A stretch of 55,423 nt of DNA, from NCBI GenBank assembly GCA_009840625.1, contig VXNJ01000008.1, positions 1 through 55,423 of the forward strand. The letters run 5' to 3'. Numbering within the stretch: the stretch's first letter is position 1; every line of letters begins with the position of its first letter. Shown here piece after piece: positions 1 to 7,957 of the stretch. A model generated the notes under the pieces. It was given only the letters and a program-made list of their open reading frames with translations. It searched no databases and was not told the DNA's origin. The DNA comes from Chloroflexota bacterium (lineage in GTDB: Bacteria > Chloroflexota > UBA11872 > VXNJ01). The position numbers were made by a program, and so were the translations under genes.

Positions 1-972
1 TCGGTGATGTGTATATTTGACAGCGCCGGCCCCGCAGGTGCCGGCTACGGCTCGGCCCCGCGCGCCGCGCCGCGCCCGGCCGCCGCTCCTCCACCGTCGC
101 GCCCCGGCCAGGGACCGGTGTTCGCCTCGCCCAGCGTGCGGGCCCTGGCGCGCGAGATCGGGGTCGACATCTACCAGGTCCCCGGCAGCGGTCCCGCCGG
201 ACGAATCTCTTCCGACGACGTGAAGGCCTTCGCCCGCAGTCGCCCGGAGGGGGCGCCGGCCGCTCCCGTTCCGCTGCCGGACTTCTCCCAATTCGGCGCG
301 ACCGAGGAGGTCGATCTATCGCGCCTGCGGCGGACCATCGCCCGCAACCTGGGCAATTCCTGGAACCAGATTCCCCACGTCACCCTGCACGCCCAAGCCG
401 AGATCGACGAGCTTGACCGGCAGCGGCAGGCCCTGCGGGCAAGCGGCCGGCGCGCCAGCATCACCGCAGTCCTGGTTCAGCAGGTCGTGGCCGCGCTGAA
501 AGCCGAGCCGGTCATCAACGCCAGCTTTGACGCCGGCGCCGGCAAATTGGTGCTGAAGCGCTACTACAACATCGGAATCGCAGTCGACACGGAGCGCGGC
601 CTGGTAGTGCCGGTGATCCGCGATGCCGATTCGAAATCACTGGACGACCTGGCGGCCGAACTAACCGACCTTGCCGAACGCGCCCGGGCGGGCAAAGCCT
701 CCCCGGACGAACTCAGCGGCGCCAGCTTCACGATCACGAATCTCGGCACGCTCGGTGTCGGCGAATTCACCCCGATCATCAACCCACCCGAAGTTGCGAT
801 CCTGGGCGTGGGTGCATCAGAGTCGCGACCCGTCTGGAACGGGGAGAGCTTCGAGCCGCGTCTCACGCTGCCGCTTTCGCTTTCAATCGATCACCGCGCC
901 GTCGACGGCGCCGACGGGGCCAGGTTCCTGTCCGCCTTAACGCGCGGTTTAGCCGCGCCCGGGCTCATCTGA
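1..972 (+). CDS. Dihydrolipoamide acyltransferase (E2) of a 2-oxoacid dehydrogenase complex, 5' end cut off
   Basis: E2 transfers the acyl group from lipoyl-lysine to CoA in a cytosolic 2-oxoacid dehydrogenase complex. The frame is open from base 1, so the gene starts outside the window and the lipoyl domain is missing. Visible from the left are an Ala/Pro-rich linker, a peripheral-subunit-binding domain at about residues 40-75 (VRALAREIGVD, then GPAGRISSDDV), and the catalytic acyltransferase domain. Its active-site signature DHRAVDG lies near residues 298-304 and contains the expected His and Asp. The E3 gene follows 34 bp downstream, which fits an E1-E2-E3 operon. The substrate (pyruvate, branched-chain or 2-oxoglutarate) cannot be told from this fragment. 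An internal GTG or ATG at 4-9 is unlikely to be the true start because it would leave no lipoyl domain. Confidence 0.93.
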   Translation, partial: SVMCIFDSAGPAGAGYGSAPRAAPRPAAAPPPSRPGQGPVFASPSVRALAREIGVDIYQVPGSGPAGRISSDDVKAFARSRPEGAPAAPVPLPDFSQFGATEEVDLSRLRRTIARNLGNSWNQIPHVTLHAQAEIDELDRQRQALRASGRRASITAVLVQQVVAALKAEPVINASFDAGAGKLVLKRYYNIGIAVDTERGLVVPVIRDADSKSLDDLAAELTDLAERARAGKASPDELSGASFTITNLGTLGVGEFTPIINPPEVAILGVGASESRPVWNGESFEPRLTLPLSLSIDHRAVDGADGARFLSALTRGLAAPGLI

Positions 973-993
973 CCGGCAACCTGTAGCAAGCGA

Positions 994-1009
994 CCGGGAG
1001 GCTGATTTG
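994..1009 (+). promoter_or_regulatory. Shine-Dalgarno site supporting the TTG start of lpd
   Basis: A GGGAGG block lies about six bases before the TTG at 1007. No ATG or GTG near the expected N-terminus competes, so this site decides the start of the E3 gene. Confidence 0.6.
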
Positions 1010-2425
1010 GCAACCGACCAGCAGGCATTGAGAGTCGCCGTCATCGGCGGCGGACCGGGTGGATACCCGGCCGCGTTCGCCGCCGCGCGGGGCGGCCACC
1101 AGGTGACCTTGATCGACGAGAACCCGGCGCTCGGAGGGGTCTGCCTGCGCTGCGGCTGCATCCCTTCGAAAACGCTGCTGCACGCGGCCGACATCATGGC
1201 CGCCGCCGAGGGCGCCAAGCAATTCGGAATCGAATTCGGAGAACCCCGGATTTCGGTCGACGGATTGCTGGGTTGGAAGGACAAGGTCATCGACCGCATG
1301 TCGGGCGGCATCGCCATGCTGGCGCGCCAGCAAAAGGTAAACGTGGTCTGCGGGCGGGCGCGGTTCGACGGGCCCGGGCGCCTGGCGGTCGAGGGTCCCG
1401 ACAGCCAGTTGGTCGAATTCGACCGCGCCGTGATTGCCACCGGCTCAAGCCCGTTGCAGCTTCCGATGTTCCCCGACGACCCGCGGGTCCTGGATTCGAC
1501 CTCGGCGCTGGATATCAGCGGGCCGCCCAAGAACCTGTTGGTGGTTGGCGGGGGCTACATCGGACTCGAGCTCGGATCCGTCTACGCGGCCCTTGGCACC
1601 AGCGTGAGCGTGGTCGAGATGACCGCGGGTCTTCTGCCGGGCGCCGATCGCGACCTGGTGCGCCCCCTGCAGCGGCGTCTCAAGGACGAGTTCGAGAACA
1701 TCTGGCTGCGGACCAGGGTCGAACGGGCGGGCGCTTTTCCCGGCGGAATCCGCTGCGAGTTCCGGGGCGAAGACGCCGACGTGGCCCCGGCCTGGTTCGA
1801 CCAGGTGCTGGTTGCGGTGGGGCGAAAACCCAACAGCGCCGACCTGGGCCTGGACTCGGTAGATGTGAGCACCGACAAGCGGGGATTCGTCCGCGTCGAC
1901 GGACAGCAGCGCACCAGCAATGCGTCGATATTTGCGGTGGGGGACGTCGTTGGCGGCTCCATGCTGGCGCACAAGGCGACCGCCGAGGCCAGGGTCGCAA
2001 TCGAGGCGATGAACGGCGAACCGGCCCAGTTCGATCATGTCGCGATCCCGGCGGTGGTGTTCACCGACCCCGAGATCGCCTGGTGCGGTCTCACCGAGAC
2101 GCAGGCGCGCGCCGAAGGGCGTGAGATCCGCATCGTTCGCTTCCCCTGGGCCGCCCTGGGCCGGGCAACCGCGATGGGGCGCAACGAGGGGATGAGCAAG
2201 CTCATCATCGACCCGGTCGACGAGCGGGTGCTTGGGGCCGGAGTGGTCGGTGTCGGCGCCGGCGAGTTGATAGCCGCCCAGGTCATCGCCATGGAAATGG
2301 GCGCGGTCGCGTCCGAAGTCGCCCACGCGATCCATCCCCACCCGACCACCTCGGAGTCGGTAATGGAAGCAGCCGAGATTTTCTACGGAGCCAGTCCGCA
2401 CTACCTGGGAAGGGTCGCCAAGTGA
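1007..2425 (+). CDS. lpdA: Dihydrolipoyl dehydrogenase (E3)
   Basis: This FAD flavoprotein reoxidises dihydrolipoamide with NAD+. It has an N-terminal FAD motif GGGPGG (residues 14-19), the redox-active pair C46/C51, a second Rossmann motif GGGYIGLELGS near residue 183, the FAD motif with GDVVGG, and the C-terminal dimerisation domain with the catalytic H-x-HPTxSE pattern (about H445 and E450). Length, 472 aa, is normal for the family. The TTG start is supported by a good Shine-Dalgarno site. An extra cysteine, C49, sits inside the active-site loop (CLRCGC), where most E3 proteins have Asn-Val or similar. The stop overlaps the next start as GTGA. Confidence 0.95.
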   Translation: MATDQQALRVAVIGGGPGGYPAAFAAARGGHQVTLIDENPALGGVCLRCGCIPSKTLLHAADIMAAAEGAKQFGIEFGEPRISVDGLLGWKDKVIDRMSGGIAMLARQQKVNVVCGRARFDGPGRLAVEGPDSQLVEFDRAVIATGSSPLQLPMFPDDPRVLDSTSALDISGPPKNLLVVGGGYIGLELGSVYAALGTSVSVVEMTAGLLPGADRDLVRPLQRRLKDEFENIWLRTRVERAGAFPGGIRCEFRGEDADVAPAWFDQVLVAVGRKPNSADLGLDSVDVSTDKRGFVRVDGQQRTSNASIFAVGDVVGGSMLAHKATAEARVAIEAMNGEPAQFDHVAIPAVVFTDPEIAWCGLTETQARAEGREIRIVRFPWAALGRATAMGRNEGMSKLIIDPVDERVLGAGVVGVGAGELIAAQVIAMEMGAVASEVAHAIHPHPTTSESVMEAAEIFYGASPHYLGRVAK

Positions 2426-3570
2426 TACCCAGCCTCTGCCCCGATGCCTGCCGCGCACGCCGCGAAACCCTCCGGAAGCAGGTCTCTTCCGCGCACGCCG
2501 GAGTCGACGCCCTGCTGGTGTCGCGGCCCGAACACGTGTACTACCTGACCGGATTCCTGCACGACCCCAACAACATCAACAATCGCGCCCCGCAGTACTT
2601 GCTGATCGACGCCGACGGCGGCGCGTCGCTGGTAATCGATGGGTTCGGTCCCAACCGTCCCGGACTCGCCCTGATGGCCGAGAACGGCATTGAGGTGATC
2701 ACCGGTGGATGGGCCGCTTTCGACCCGCTGGTGCCGCGCACCATCGCGGCCGCCCGCGCGGTCGCGGCCGAACTTGGACGCCGCGGCATCGGGCGCCTTG
2801 GCGCCGAACCCGCCCACCTGCCGCGCGCGGCTGCCGACGAAGACGCGGTCGTGGTCGACGTCGAACCCCTCATAACCCGGATGCGGCGGCGCAAAGACGA
2901 TGACGAACTGGCGATCATCCGCGCCGCGATCAAGGTCGGCGAGCGTTTTCACCGGGCCGCCCGCGAACGAATCCGGGCCGGAATCTCCGAGGTGGACCTG
3001 TACGCCGAGGTCGTGGCCGAAGCCACCAAGGAAGCCGAACAGCCGCTGGTGATGATGTGCGACTTCCGTTCCGGACCGCCCATGCGCACCGGATTGGGCC
3101 CGACCGGGCGGATCATCGAACCGGGTGACAATCTGCTGCTCGACATTTACCCCTACATGAAGGGCTACCGCTGCGACATCACCAACACCCTGAATGCGGG
3201 CGGGAGGCCGACCGCGCTGCAGGAGAAAGCGATGGAGGCGGCGATTGCGGGGCTAAACGCCTGCGCCGAAGCCGGCCGCCCAGGGGTGAGCGGTGACGAC
3301 TTCTACCGGATCCAGACCGACGCGATCGCCGAATACGATCCGGCCTGGAAGCAGATGCAAGGGCACGCCGGCCATTCGCTCGGACTCGAGCATCCGGAAG
3401 CGCCCGACTTTCGCACCGGCAATTCCGAGACGATTACCGAAGGTGACGTGATCACGTTCGAGCCGCATGTCTTCGGCGACCCGTTCCAAGGCTGCCGCAT
3501 CGAGCACAACTACCTGGTAACCGCCGACGGGTTGGAGCAACTCTCCCAGCACGAAATCGGGCTCTGCTGA
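2422..3570 (+). CDS. M24 family metallopeptidase (Xaa-Pro peptidase/creatinase fold)
   Basis: The protein has the two-domain layout of Xaa-Pro dipeptidases and creatinases: an N-terminal creatinase-like domain (about residues 1-150) and a pita-bread catalytic domain. All five expected metal ligands are visible: D241, D252, H318, E347 and E361. This predicts an active dinuclear metal enzyme rather than a creatinase, which lacks the ligand set. It probably cleaves Xaa-Pro or a related dipeptide bond in the cytosol. The GTG start overlaps the lpd stop by 4 bp, so it is probably co-transcribed with E2/E3, although no functional link is evident. The substrate cannot be assigned from sequence. Confidence 0.88.
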   Translation: MIPSLCPDACRARRETLRKQVSSAHAGVDALLVSRPEHVYYLTGFLHDPNNINNRAPQYLLIDADGGASLVIDGFGPNRPGLALMAENGIEVITGGWAAFDPLVPRTIAAARAVAAELGRRGIGRLGAEPAHLPRAAADEDAVVVDVEPLITRMRRRKDDDELAIIRAAIKVGERFHRAARERIRAGISEVDLYAEVVAEATKEAEQPLVMMCDFRSGPPMRTGLGPTGRIIEPGDNLLLDIYPYMKGYRCDITNTLNAGGRPTALQEKAMEAAIAGLNACAEAGRPGVSGDDFYRIQTDAIAEYDPAWKQMQGHAGHSLGLEHPEAPDFRTGNSETITEGDVITFEPHVFGDPFQGCRIEHNYLVTADGLEQLSQHEIGLC

Positions 3571-3580
3571 TCCAATAAAG

Positions 3581-3599
3581 CCCCGCCGGGCGGGCGGGG
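3581..3599. terminator. GC hairpin between convergent genes
   Basis: A 7-bp perfect stem CCCCGCC/GGCGGGG with a 5-base loop lies between the convergent ends of the M24 gene (+) and the PIN gene (-). There is no T-run on either side, so it is a weak or factor-assisted terminator candidate only. Confidence 0.35.
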
Positions 3600-3641
3600 A
3601 CGCCACTTAATCGGACGGCTGTCAATACCGGCCCCCGCCCT

Positions 3642-4061
3642 TCAGACGGTGGCGAATCCCTCCAGGCGGGCGGCTTCGGCCAGGCGCTCGTCGTTGCAGA
3701 CAAATTCAATCGCGGACGAATGTTCGCGAACCGCGACCAGCGCTGCCGCCAACTGCAAGGCGGCCGCTGCCCGCAGCGGATGCACCCGCAGCAAGCGTGA
3801 CGCCCTGGATCGGACCTGATTGCCGGGCGAAACCTCGAACCAATCCCCGGCAAGTTCGGACAGAGCGCTGCGTGCGGCCTGCGATGATGCCGGACCGTAC
3901 CCGGGCTGCCTGCCCAGCCGGGCCAACGCCGCTTCGCATTCGAGAGGAGTTCCCCACCAGGTGACGATGACCGGATCGGATTCCAGGAGCGATCGCCGGG
4001 CGCCGCTTGATGGTTCGTCCACGAGCAACGGCACCAACGCCGACGAGTCCCAGTACCTCAA
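3642..4061 (-). CDS. PIN-domain toxin, VapC type, possibly inactive
   Basis: This 139-aa protein is the toxin half of a type II toxin-antitoxin pair. PIN toxins are Mg-dependent RNases that usually need three or four acidic residues. The opening YWDSSALVPL supplies D5, the ECEAAL segment supplies E41/E43, and the C-terminal ND.RL motif supplies D124. In the usual LRAADALQLAAAL helix the Asp is replaced by Ala (A100, codon GCC). This suggests reduced or lost nuclease activity, or a shifted metal site. The ATG overlaps the antitoxin stop as ATGA, the standard antitoxin-first order. Family assignment is secure; activity is not. Confidence 0.85.
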   Translation of the reverse strand: MRYWDSSALVPLLVDEPSSGARRSLLESDPVIVTWWGTPLECEAALARLGRQPGYGPASSQAARSALSELAGDWFEVSPGNQVRSRASRLLRVHPLRAAAALQLAAALVAVREHSSAIEFVCNDERLAEAARLEGFATV

Positions 4062-4357
4062 CGGCGCGACCCGCGGACCCAGCCGATAAGGTCGTTTCCG
4101 GTCATTCCCGGCGGCATCTTGGGGCGCTCGCGGGCGAGGAACCGGTCAACATCGAGTTTCTTGCGCCGTGGCCGCACTACTCCGCGGGCCACCATTTCGG
4201 CCAAAAGCGCTTCGTCGCCGAGGCCTTCCGGGTCGTACGGCGCCAGGGTCGCAATCGGCCTGCCGCGGGAGGTTATGAGAACCGATTCGCCGCGTTCGAT
4301 CTCCTGCAGGAGAGCACTCAACCCGTTCTTCGCCTGGGTCACACTGGCTATTTTCAT
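4058..4357 (-). CDS. Phd/YefM-family antitoxin
   Basis: This 99-aa protein begins with the typical Phd fold segment (MKIASVTQAKNGLSALL, then GESVLITSRGRPIATL), a DNA-binding and dimerising N-terminal domain. A basic, flexible C-terminal tail (RPRRKKLDVDRFLA and after) would wrap the toxin. It is upstream of and overlaps the PIN toxin gene by 4 bp. Phd antitoxins repress their own promoter, and an operator-like set of repeats lies just upstream. No clear Shine-Dalgarno site precedes the ATG, and the predicted leader is short. Confidence 0.88.
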   Translation of the reverse strand: MKIASVTQAKNGLSALLQEIERGESVLITSRGRPIATLAPYDPEGLGDEALLAEMVARGVVRPRRKKLDVDRFLARERPKMPPGMTGNDLIGWVRGSRR

Positions 4358-4368
4358 AAGTACGCTCT

Positions 4369-4395
4369 GGCTATAAGCATATGGCTATTCTAGCC
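4369..4395 (-). promoter_or_regulatory. Operator/promoter of the toxin-antitoxin pair
   Basis: Upstream of the antitoxin, read on the minus strand, is a perfect palindrome GGCTA-GAA-TAGCC followed by a second ATAGCC 14 bp further on. A third ATAGCC occurs at codons 2-4 of the antitoxin gene. A TATGCT hexamer between the first two repeats could be the -10 box. Repeated half-sites overlapping a promoter are the usual arrangement for Phd-type autorepression. The remaining 133 bp up to the ThuA gene show nothing recognisable. Confidence 0.5.
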
Positions 4396-4528
4396 TTTTC
4401 CCGAGTGAATCGGCCGGGTGCGCCCGCCACCATAGCAATTCCAGAGCCGGATTCGGGGCACCGCGCCGTCCCCCGCACCGGCAAATCCGCCCCCGAAGGC
4501 CGTCGGGCTCCCGGGATGGCGGCTCAGC

Positions 4529-5308
4529 TCAGGCGCGACCGCGCGCCACCACCTCGTCGGGATGCTCGGAGAAATCCGGACCTTCGTACCAGGCCAGCTC
4601 CTCGATCGGCAGCGCGTTGCCGTAGGTGGGAACCTTGCCGCGCGGCGCCGCCACGTAAGCGATGCCGTTGGCAATCACGTGCAGGACGTTCTGGTCGTGG
4701 TAAATGGGAAGCGTCTCGTGCCCGGGCCGGAAATAGAAGATCTTGCCCGCGCCGCGGTGAAATACGCACCCCGAGCGGAACACCTCGCCGCCCTGGAACC
4801 AGCTGACGAACACCAGCTCGTCCGGCGCCGGAATGTCGAAGTGCTCGCCGTACATCTCGGACTTTTCCAGTTCGAAGTACTCGCCCAAGCCGGCCGCGAT
4901 CGGGTGCGCCGGGTCCACGACCCAGATTCGCTCCCGCTCGTCGGCCTCGCGCCATTTGAGCCAGCAGGAGGTTCCCATGAGCTTCTTGAAGATCTTGGAA
5001 AGGTGGCCCGAATGCAGTACCACCAACCCCATACCCTGCATGATCCGCTCGTGAACGCGGTCGACGATTTCGTCGTCGACTTCACCGTGGGCCATGTGCC
5101 CCCACCAGACCAGCACGTCGGTGGCATCCAGCAATTCTTCGGTCAGCCCGTGTTCGGGCTCGTCCAGGGTGGCCGTCCGGATGTTCATCGAGTTGTCTTT
5201 TGGCAGTCCGGCCGCGATCGCGCCGTGGATTCCGTCGGGGTAGATGGCGGCGATCTTCTTGCTTGCCCGCTCGTGGCGGAATTCGTTCCAGATGGTCACG
5301 TTGATCAT
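4529..5308 (-). CDS. ThuA-like protein (class I glutamine amidotransferase-like fold)
   Basis: This 259-aa protein matches the ThuA/trehalose-utilisation family, which has a type 1 glutamine amidotransferase fold. Typical segments are MINVTIWNE at the start, [22 protein letters not shown] in the middle, GLVVLHSGH at the nucleophile-elbow position, where His-Ser-Gly replaces the catalytic Cys of true amidotransferases, and [13 protein letters not shown] near the end. Family members are linked to sugar or polyol metabolism, mostly without a proven reaction. It stands alone between the toxin-antitoxin pair and the cytochrome cluster, so context gives no substrate. Confidence 0.82.
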   Translation of the reverse strand: MINVTIWNEFRHERASKKIAAIYPDGIHGAIAAGLPKDNSMNIRTATLDEPEHGLTEELLDATDVLVWWGHMAHGEVDDEIVDRVHERIMQGMGLVVLHSGHLSKIFKKLMGTSCWLKWREADERERIWVVDPAHPIAAGLGEYFELEKSEMYGEHFDIPAPDELVFVSWFQGGEVFRSGCVFHRGAGKIFYFRPGHETLPIYHDQNVLHVIANGIAYVAAPRGKVPTYGNALPIEELAWYEGPDFSEHPDEVVARGRA

Positions 5309-5379
5309 TCGCGATCCCTAGCTCCCGGGGGTAGATTCGGCGGCGGGTGGGGACGCGCCAGCCTAGCTTGAATTCTGCG

Positions 5380-6519
5380 TTAGGAGCCGGGTCCCGGCCG
5401 CAGGCGCCGGGCCAGATCGGGGTCGTCGGCGAGCAGCGCGGCCAGGCCTTCGGCGGCGTCGCGATCCACCGGGTCTTGACCGGCGCGGCCCAGCATTTCC
5501 CGGGCCTCAACCAGGCGTCGGCGGCGATTCCGGGTCCGGGCGGTAACGGCGAATACCGCCAGTGCCGTTCCCGCAATAACCGCAGCAAGTGCCGCCAGCC
5601 GCGCTTCCAGCGCGCTGCCGAGCCGGTCGCCGAACCCGTATCCGGGATCGCTAATCCGCAGCGCTACCGATTCCCCGGAGGCAAAGCCGGTGCCCTCGTA
5701 GATGGCCAGTCGCGCGCGTTCGTTCATCTGCAGCCCCGGCTGCTGGACCAATTGCGGGGCCGTTATGCGAACCTGGCTCTCGACCCCCCAGACCCTGAAA
5801 ACGGCCGCGGGCGCCGGCATGCGCACGTCCAAGTGCTGTCCGCCCCGTTCCCATGGAAATTGGTACTCGAAGGAAAACGTGGATTCCCCGGGCGGCAGGG
5901 TAGCGGCGCCCAGCAGTTCCCCGCCGCCGGGGCCCACTTCCCACGAAGCCGGCCCGGCCAGGGCAGCGACCGCGGTCGTCGCCGGTGGCAGCGGGAACCG
6001 GAGCAAGGGACTGTGCGGTTCGATCGCCAGCGCGCGGTCGCCGGGCAGCTGATACGTGACCGTGTGGACGGAGCGGATCCGCGCGCCGTCGGCTTCGCGG
6101 GCCAGGACCAGCGAGTAATCGGTCAACAAAGCTCCCGGGTCGGATATGGCCGGCTCGAAGATCAACAACCGGGCCTGGAGATTGGGCCGCTCGGCCAGAC
6201 TGACCGGCTGGGAAGCGAAGGTGAGCCCGTTGTGGGTGGTCGTGGCGACGTAGATCCAGGAGGGATCGGTGCTGAGCCCGCGGGCGACCGACCGTCCCCG
6301 GCCGTCGCGCTCCAGGTCGCGCCAGTTCCCGGCCAGAACTTCGCTCTGGAATCCGAGTAATTCCACCTCTAATCCGCCGGGGACGGCGGCACCGGCGGTT
6401 CCGTTTTCCACCACTATCGTTATGGACCCGCCATCCTGGGCGAGCGCCTCGCCCGGCATCAGCAGCAGCCAGATGAGTCCCAGGATTGCCCAGGCCCGAC
6501 GGCGCCGGATCAAGCCCAA
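5380..6519 (-). CDS. Secreted, membrane-anchored protein of unknown function at the end of the ccm cluster
   Basis: I do not recognise a family. The N-terminus has an Arg-rich start, a hydrophobic core (AWAILGLIWLLLM) and a likely signal peptidase site after ALA. About 270 residues of beta-rich, Gly/Pro-rich extracytoplasmic sequence follow, then one transmembrane segment (LAALAAVIAGTALAVFAV) and a basic cytosolic tail (RTRNRRRRLVEAREML) of about 65 residues. The start is taken as TTG at 6519: GGGGGA lies five bases upstream and the start overlaps the preceding gene end. A longer frame reaches 6573. As the last gene of the ccm run it may help heme delivery or apocytochrome handling, but this is inferred only from position. 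Confidence 0.65.
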   Translation of the reverse strand: MGLIRRRRAWAILGLIWLLLMPGEALAQDGGSITIVVENGTAGAAVPGGLEVELLGFQSEVLAGNWRDLERDGRGRSVARGLSTDPSWIYVATTTHNGLTFASQPVSLAERPNLQARLLIFEPAISDPGALLTDYSLVLAREADGARIRSVHTVTYQLPGDRALAIEPHSPLLRFPLPPATTAVAALAGPASWEVGPGGGELLGAATLPPGESTFSFEYQFPWERGGQHLDVRMPAPAAVFRVWGVESQVRITAPQLVQQPGLQMNERARLAIYEGTGFASGESVALRISDPGYGFGDRLGSALEARLAALAAVIAGTALAVFAVTARTRNRRRRLVEAREMLGRAGQDPVDRDAAEGLAALLADDPDLARRLRPGPGS

Positions 6520-7556
6520 TTTCGTCCCCCGTCGCCGCTGCGATAGAGGTTGCCGGACACATCGACCACCCAAACGACCCCGTGGTGCCGGCCGTCGCCA
6601 AACACCGCCCGCGCCGCGATTCCGCCCGGCAGCGGAGCCCAGGCGGCTCCGCCGTCCAGGGATCGGTAGAGGCCCTGATCGGTAGCCGCGTACAGCGCCC
6701 CTACAAATACGCTGCCGGCCGCGCCGGCGGTGCTGTCGCCGCTGTCGGGGTCGTAGTCGATGTCGAAAATTCGCGCTGTCGGCAGGGCCCCGTTGACGAA
6801 TCCGTTGGCTCCGCCCCAGCCGGAATCGCCATCGCCAACCAGGACCCCCTGAATCGAGGTGGCCGCCCAGATCCGGGGGTCGGAGTCGCTGAGGGAAAGC
6901 GCCTGCAGGCCATCCGGCGATCCGGCCCGCCCTTCGCGCCAGCTCGACCCGCCGTCATCGGAAAGGAACAACCGCCCCGCCGCATCGGCCGCCGCAATGC
7001 GGATTCCGCTGCGCGAGGAGCCGATGACCGTGATCGCCTCCGGCAGCGGCAGGGATTCGCGCTGCGAGTCGATCCAGCGGCTGCCGTCGGCCGCCAGGAT
7101 TCCGGCCGTCGCCCCGGCCGCGATCGGCTGGGAGTCGATCTGGGTGAGGCGGGGGTCGGGCGCAAGCGGCGACGTCAACCAGGTTCCATCGACGGTGCCA
7201 ACCGCCAGGGACTGCCCGTCGGCGGTCACGAAGAGGTCGGCGGTCGGAGACGATTCGAGCCGGGCCACCGGATCGGCTCGGACCGGCGCGTCGGTCCGCA
7301 GCGCCGCCGCCGCCAGCAGCACCGCGAAACCGACGAATGCGAGCGACCCGGTCAGGCCCAGCAACTGGCCCCGGTTTACCCGCGCCCGTCGTCGCGGCCG
7401 GCGCGGCCCCGGCCCTTGCGGCCGGTTGAGCTCTTTTAGCCCTTCCGGGCCCAGCGTTGGCGGTGCGCCGGCCGGCGATCCGAGCAGCGGCTCAAGCGCG
7501 ATCCCGAACGCAACCAGGGCGGTCAGCCCCAGCAGGGCGGCGAAATATATGGTCAA
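6510..7556 (-). CDS. CcmI-like membrane anchor with a BNR/Ycf48-type beta-propeller domain
   Basis: The N-terminus (LTIYFAALLGLTALVAFGIALEPLL) resembles the first membrane segment of CcmI/CycH, which works with CcmH and CcmF in heme ligation. A basic cytosolic loop and a second membrane segment (GSLAFVGFAVLLAAAAL) follow. Instead of the TPR domain of CcmI there are about 230 residues with repeated Asp-box-like motifs: LSDDGGSSW, RSLDGGAAW and RSGDGGRNW. These are typical of sortilin/Ycf48/BNR beta-propellers. The TTG at 7556 overlaps the ccmH stop as TTGA. A longer frame to 7655 would run into ccmH and is unlikely. The role in apocytochrome chaperoning is inferred. Confidence 0.68.
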   Translation of the reverse strand: MTIYFAALLGLTALVAFGIALEPLLGSPAGAPPTLGPEGLKELNRPQGPGPRRPRRRARVNRGQLLGLTGSLAFVGFAVLLAAAALRTDAPVRADPVARLESSPTADLFVTADGQSLAVGTVDGTWLTSPLAPDPRLTQIDSQPIAAGATAGILAADGSRWIDSQRESLPLPEAITVIGSSRSGIRIAAADAAGRLFLSDDGGSSWREGRAGSPDGLQALSLSDSDPRIWAATSIQGVLVGDGDSGWGGANGFVNGALPTARIFDIDYDPDSGDSTAGAAGSVFVGALYAATDQGLYRSLDGGAAWAPLPGGIAARAVFGDGRHHGVVWVVDVSGNLYRSGDGGRNWA

Positions 7557-7957
7557 TCGGGCTGCCGACGCCGACCCGGACGGAAGAACTCGAATCGGCT
7601 GGCGGCGATCGCCAGGCCGGCAGCCACGATGGCCACCGGACCGATCCATACCCATAGCTGGGTCCCCGATTTGGGCGGATCGAGCAGGATTTCCTCGCCG
7701 TAGCGTTCGACCATGAATTCGATCACCTCGGCCTCACTGCGGCCGCGCCGCAGCTGCTCGGCGATCGCGGCCCGCATCTGAACCGCAAGCTCGGCGCCGG
7801 AATCCTTCACGCTCTGGCCCGCGCAAACCGGGCAGGCCAGTTTGCCGGCAATCGCCCAGGTCTGTTCCTGCAGCAGGTCCTCTTCGGCGGCGCCCTGGCC
7901 GGTGAGAGCCAGCAGCAGCCCGGCAAGCAGCAGCGCTGCCGTCAGGCGCCGTGCCAT
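7553..7957 (-). CDS. ccmH: Cytochrome c maturation thioredoxin-like protein CcmH
   Basis: CcmH (CycL/NrfF family) reduces or holds apocytochrome cysteines outside the membrane for heme attachment. The 134-aa protein has a signal peptide (MARRLTAALLLAGLLLAL), the family motif KLACPVCAGQSVKDSGAELA with the redox CxxC (LRCxxCQNQS in proteobacterial CcmH), the helical hairpin with EVIEFMVERYGEEIL, and a C-terminal membrane anchor (LWVWIGPVAIVAAGLAIAA). The ATG at 7957 lies inside the end of ccmF (16-bp overlap), and its end overlaps the next gene by 4 bp. Confidence 0.92.
   Translation of the reverse strand: MARRLTAALLLAGLLLALTGQGAAEEDLLQEQTWAIAGKLACPVCAGQSVKDSGAELAVQMRAAIAEQLRRGRSEAEVIEFMVERYGEEILLDPPKSGTQLWVWIGPVAIVAAGLAIAASRFEFFRPGRRRQPD

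Noticed and set aside
1445-2458. Long minus-strand open frame of 337 codons opposite lpd
   Set aside because: It is the mirror of a clear E3 gene; its translation is Arg/Gly/His-rich with no family features, a usual effect of high GC.
4529-5308. Active class I glutamine amidotransferase
   Set aside because: The nucleophile-elbow position lacks the catalytic Cys, matching ThuA proteins instead.
5347-6360. Long plus-strand frame opposite the secreted-protein gene
   Set aside because: Composition is shadow-like (runs of Arg, Gln, Gly, Pro), there is no ribosome site, and the minus-strand product has a signal peptide and membrane helix.
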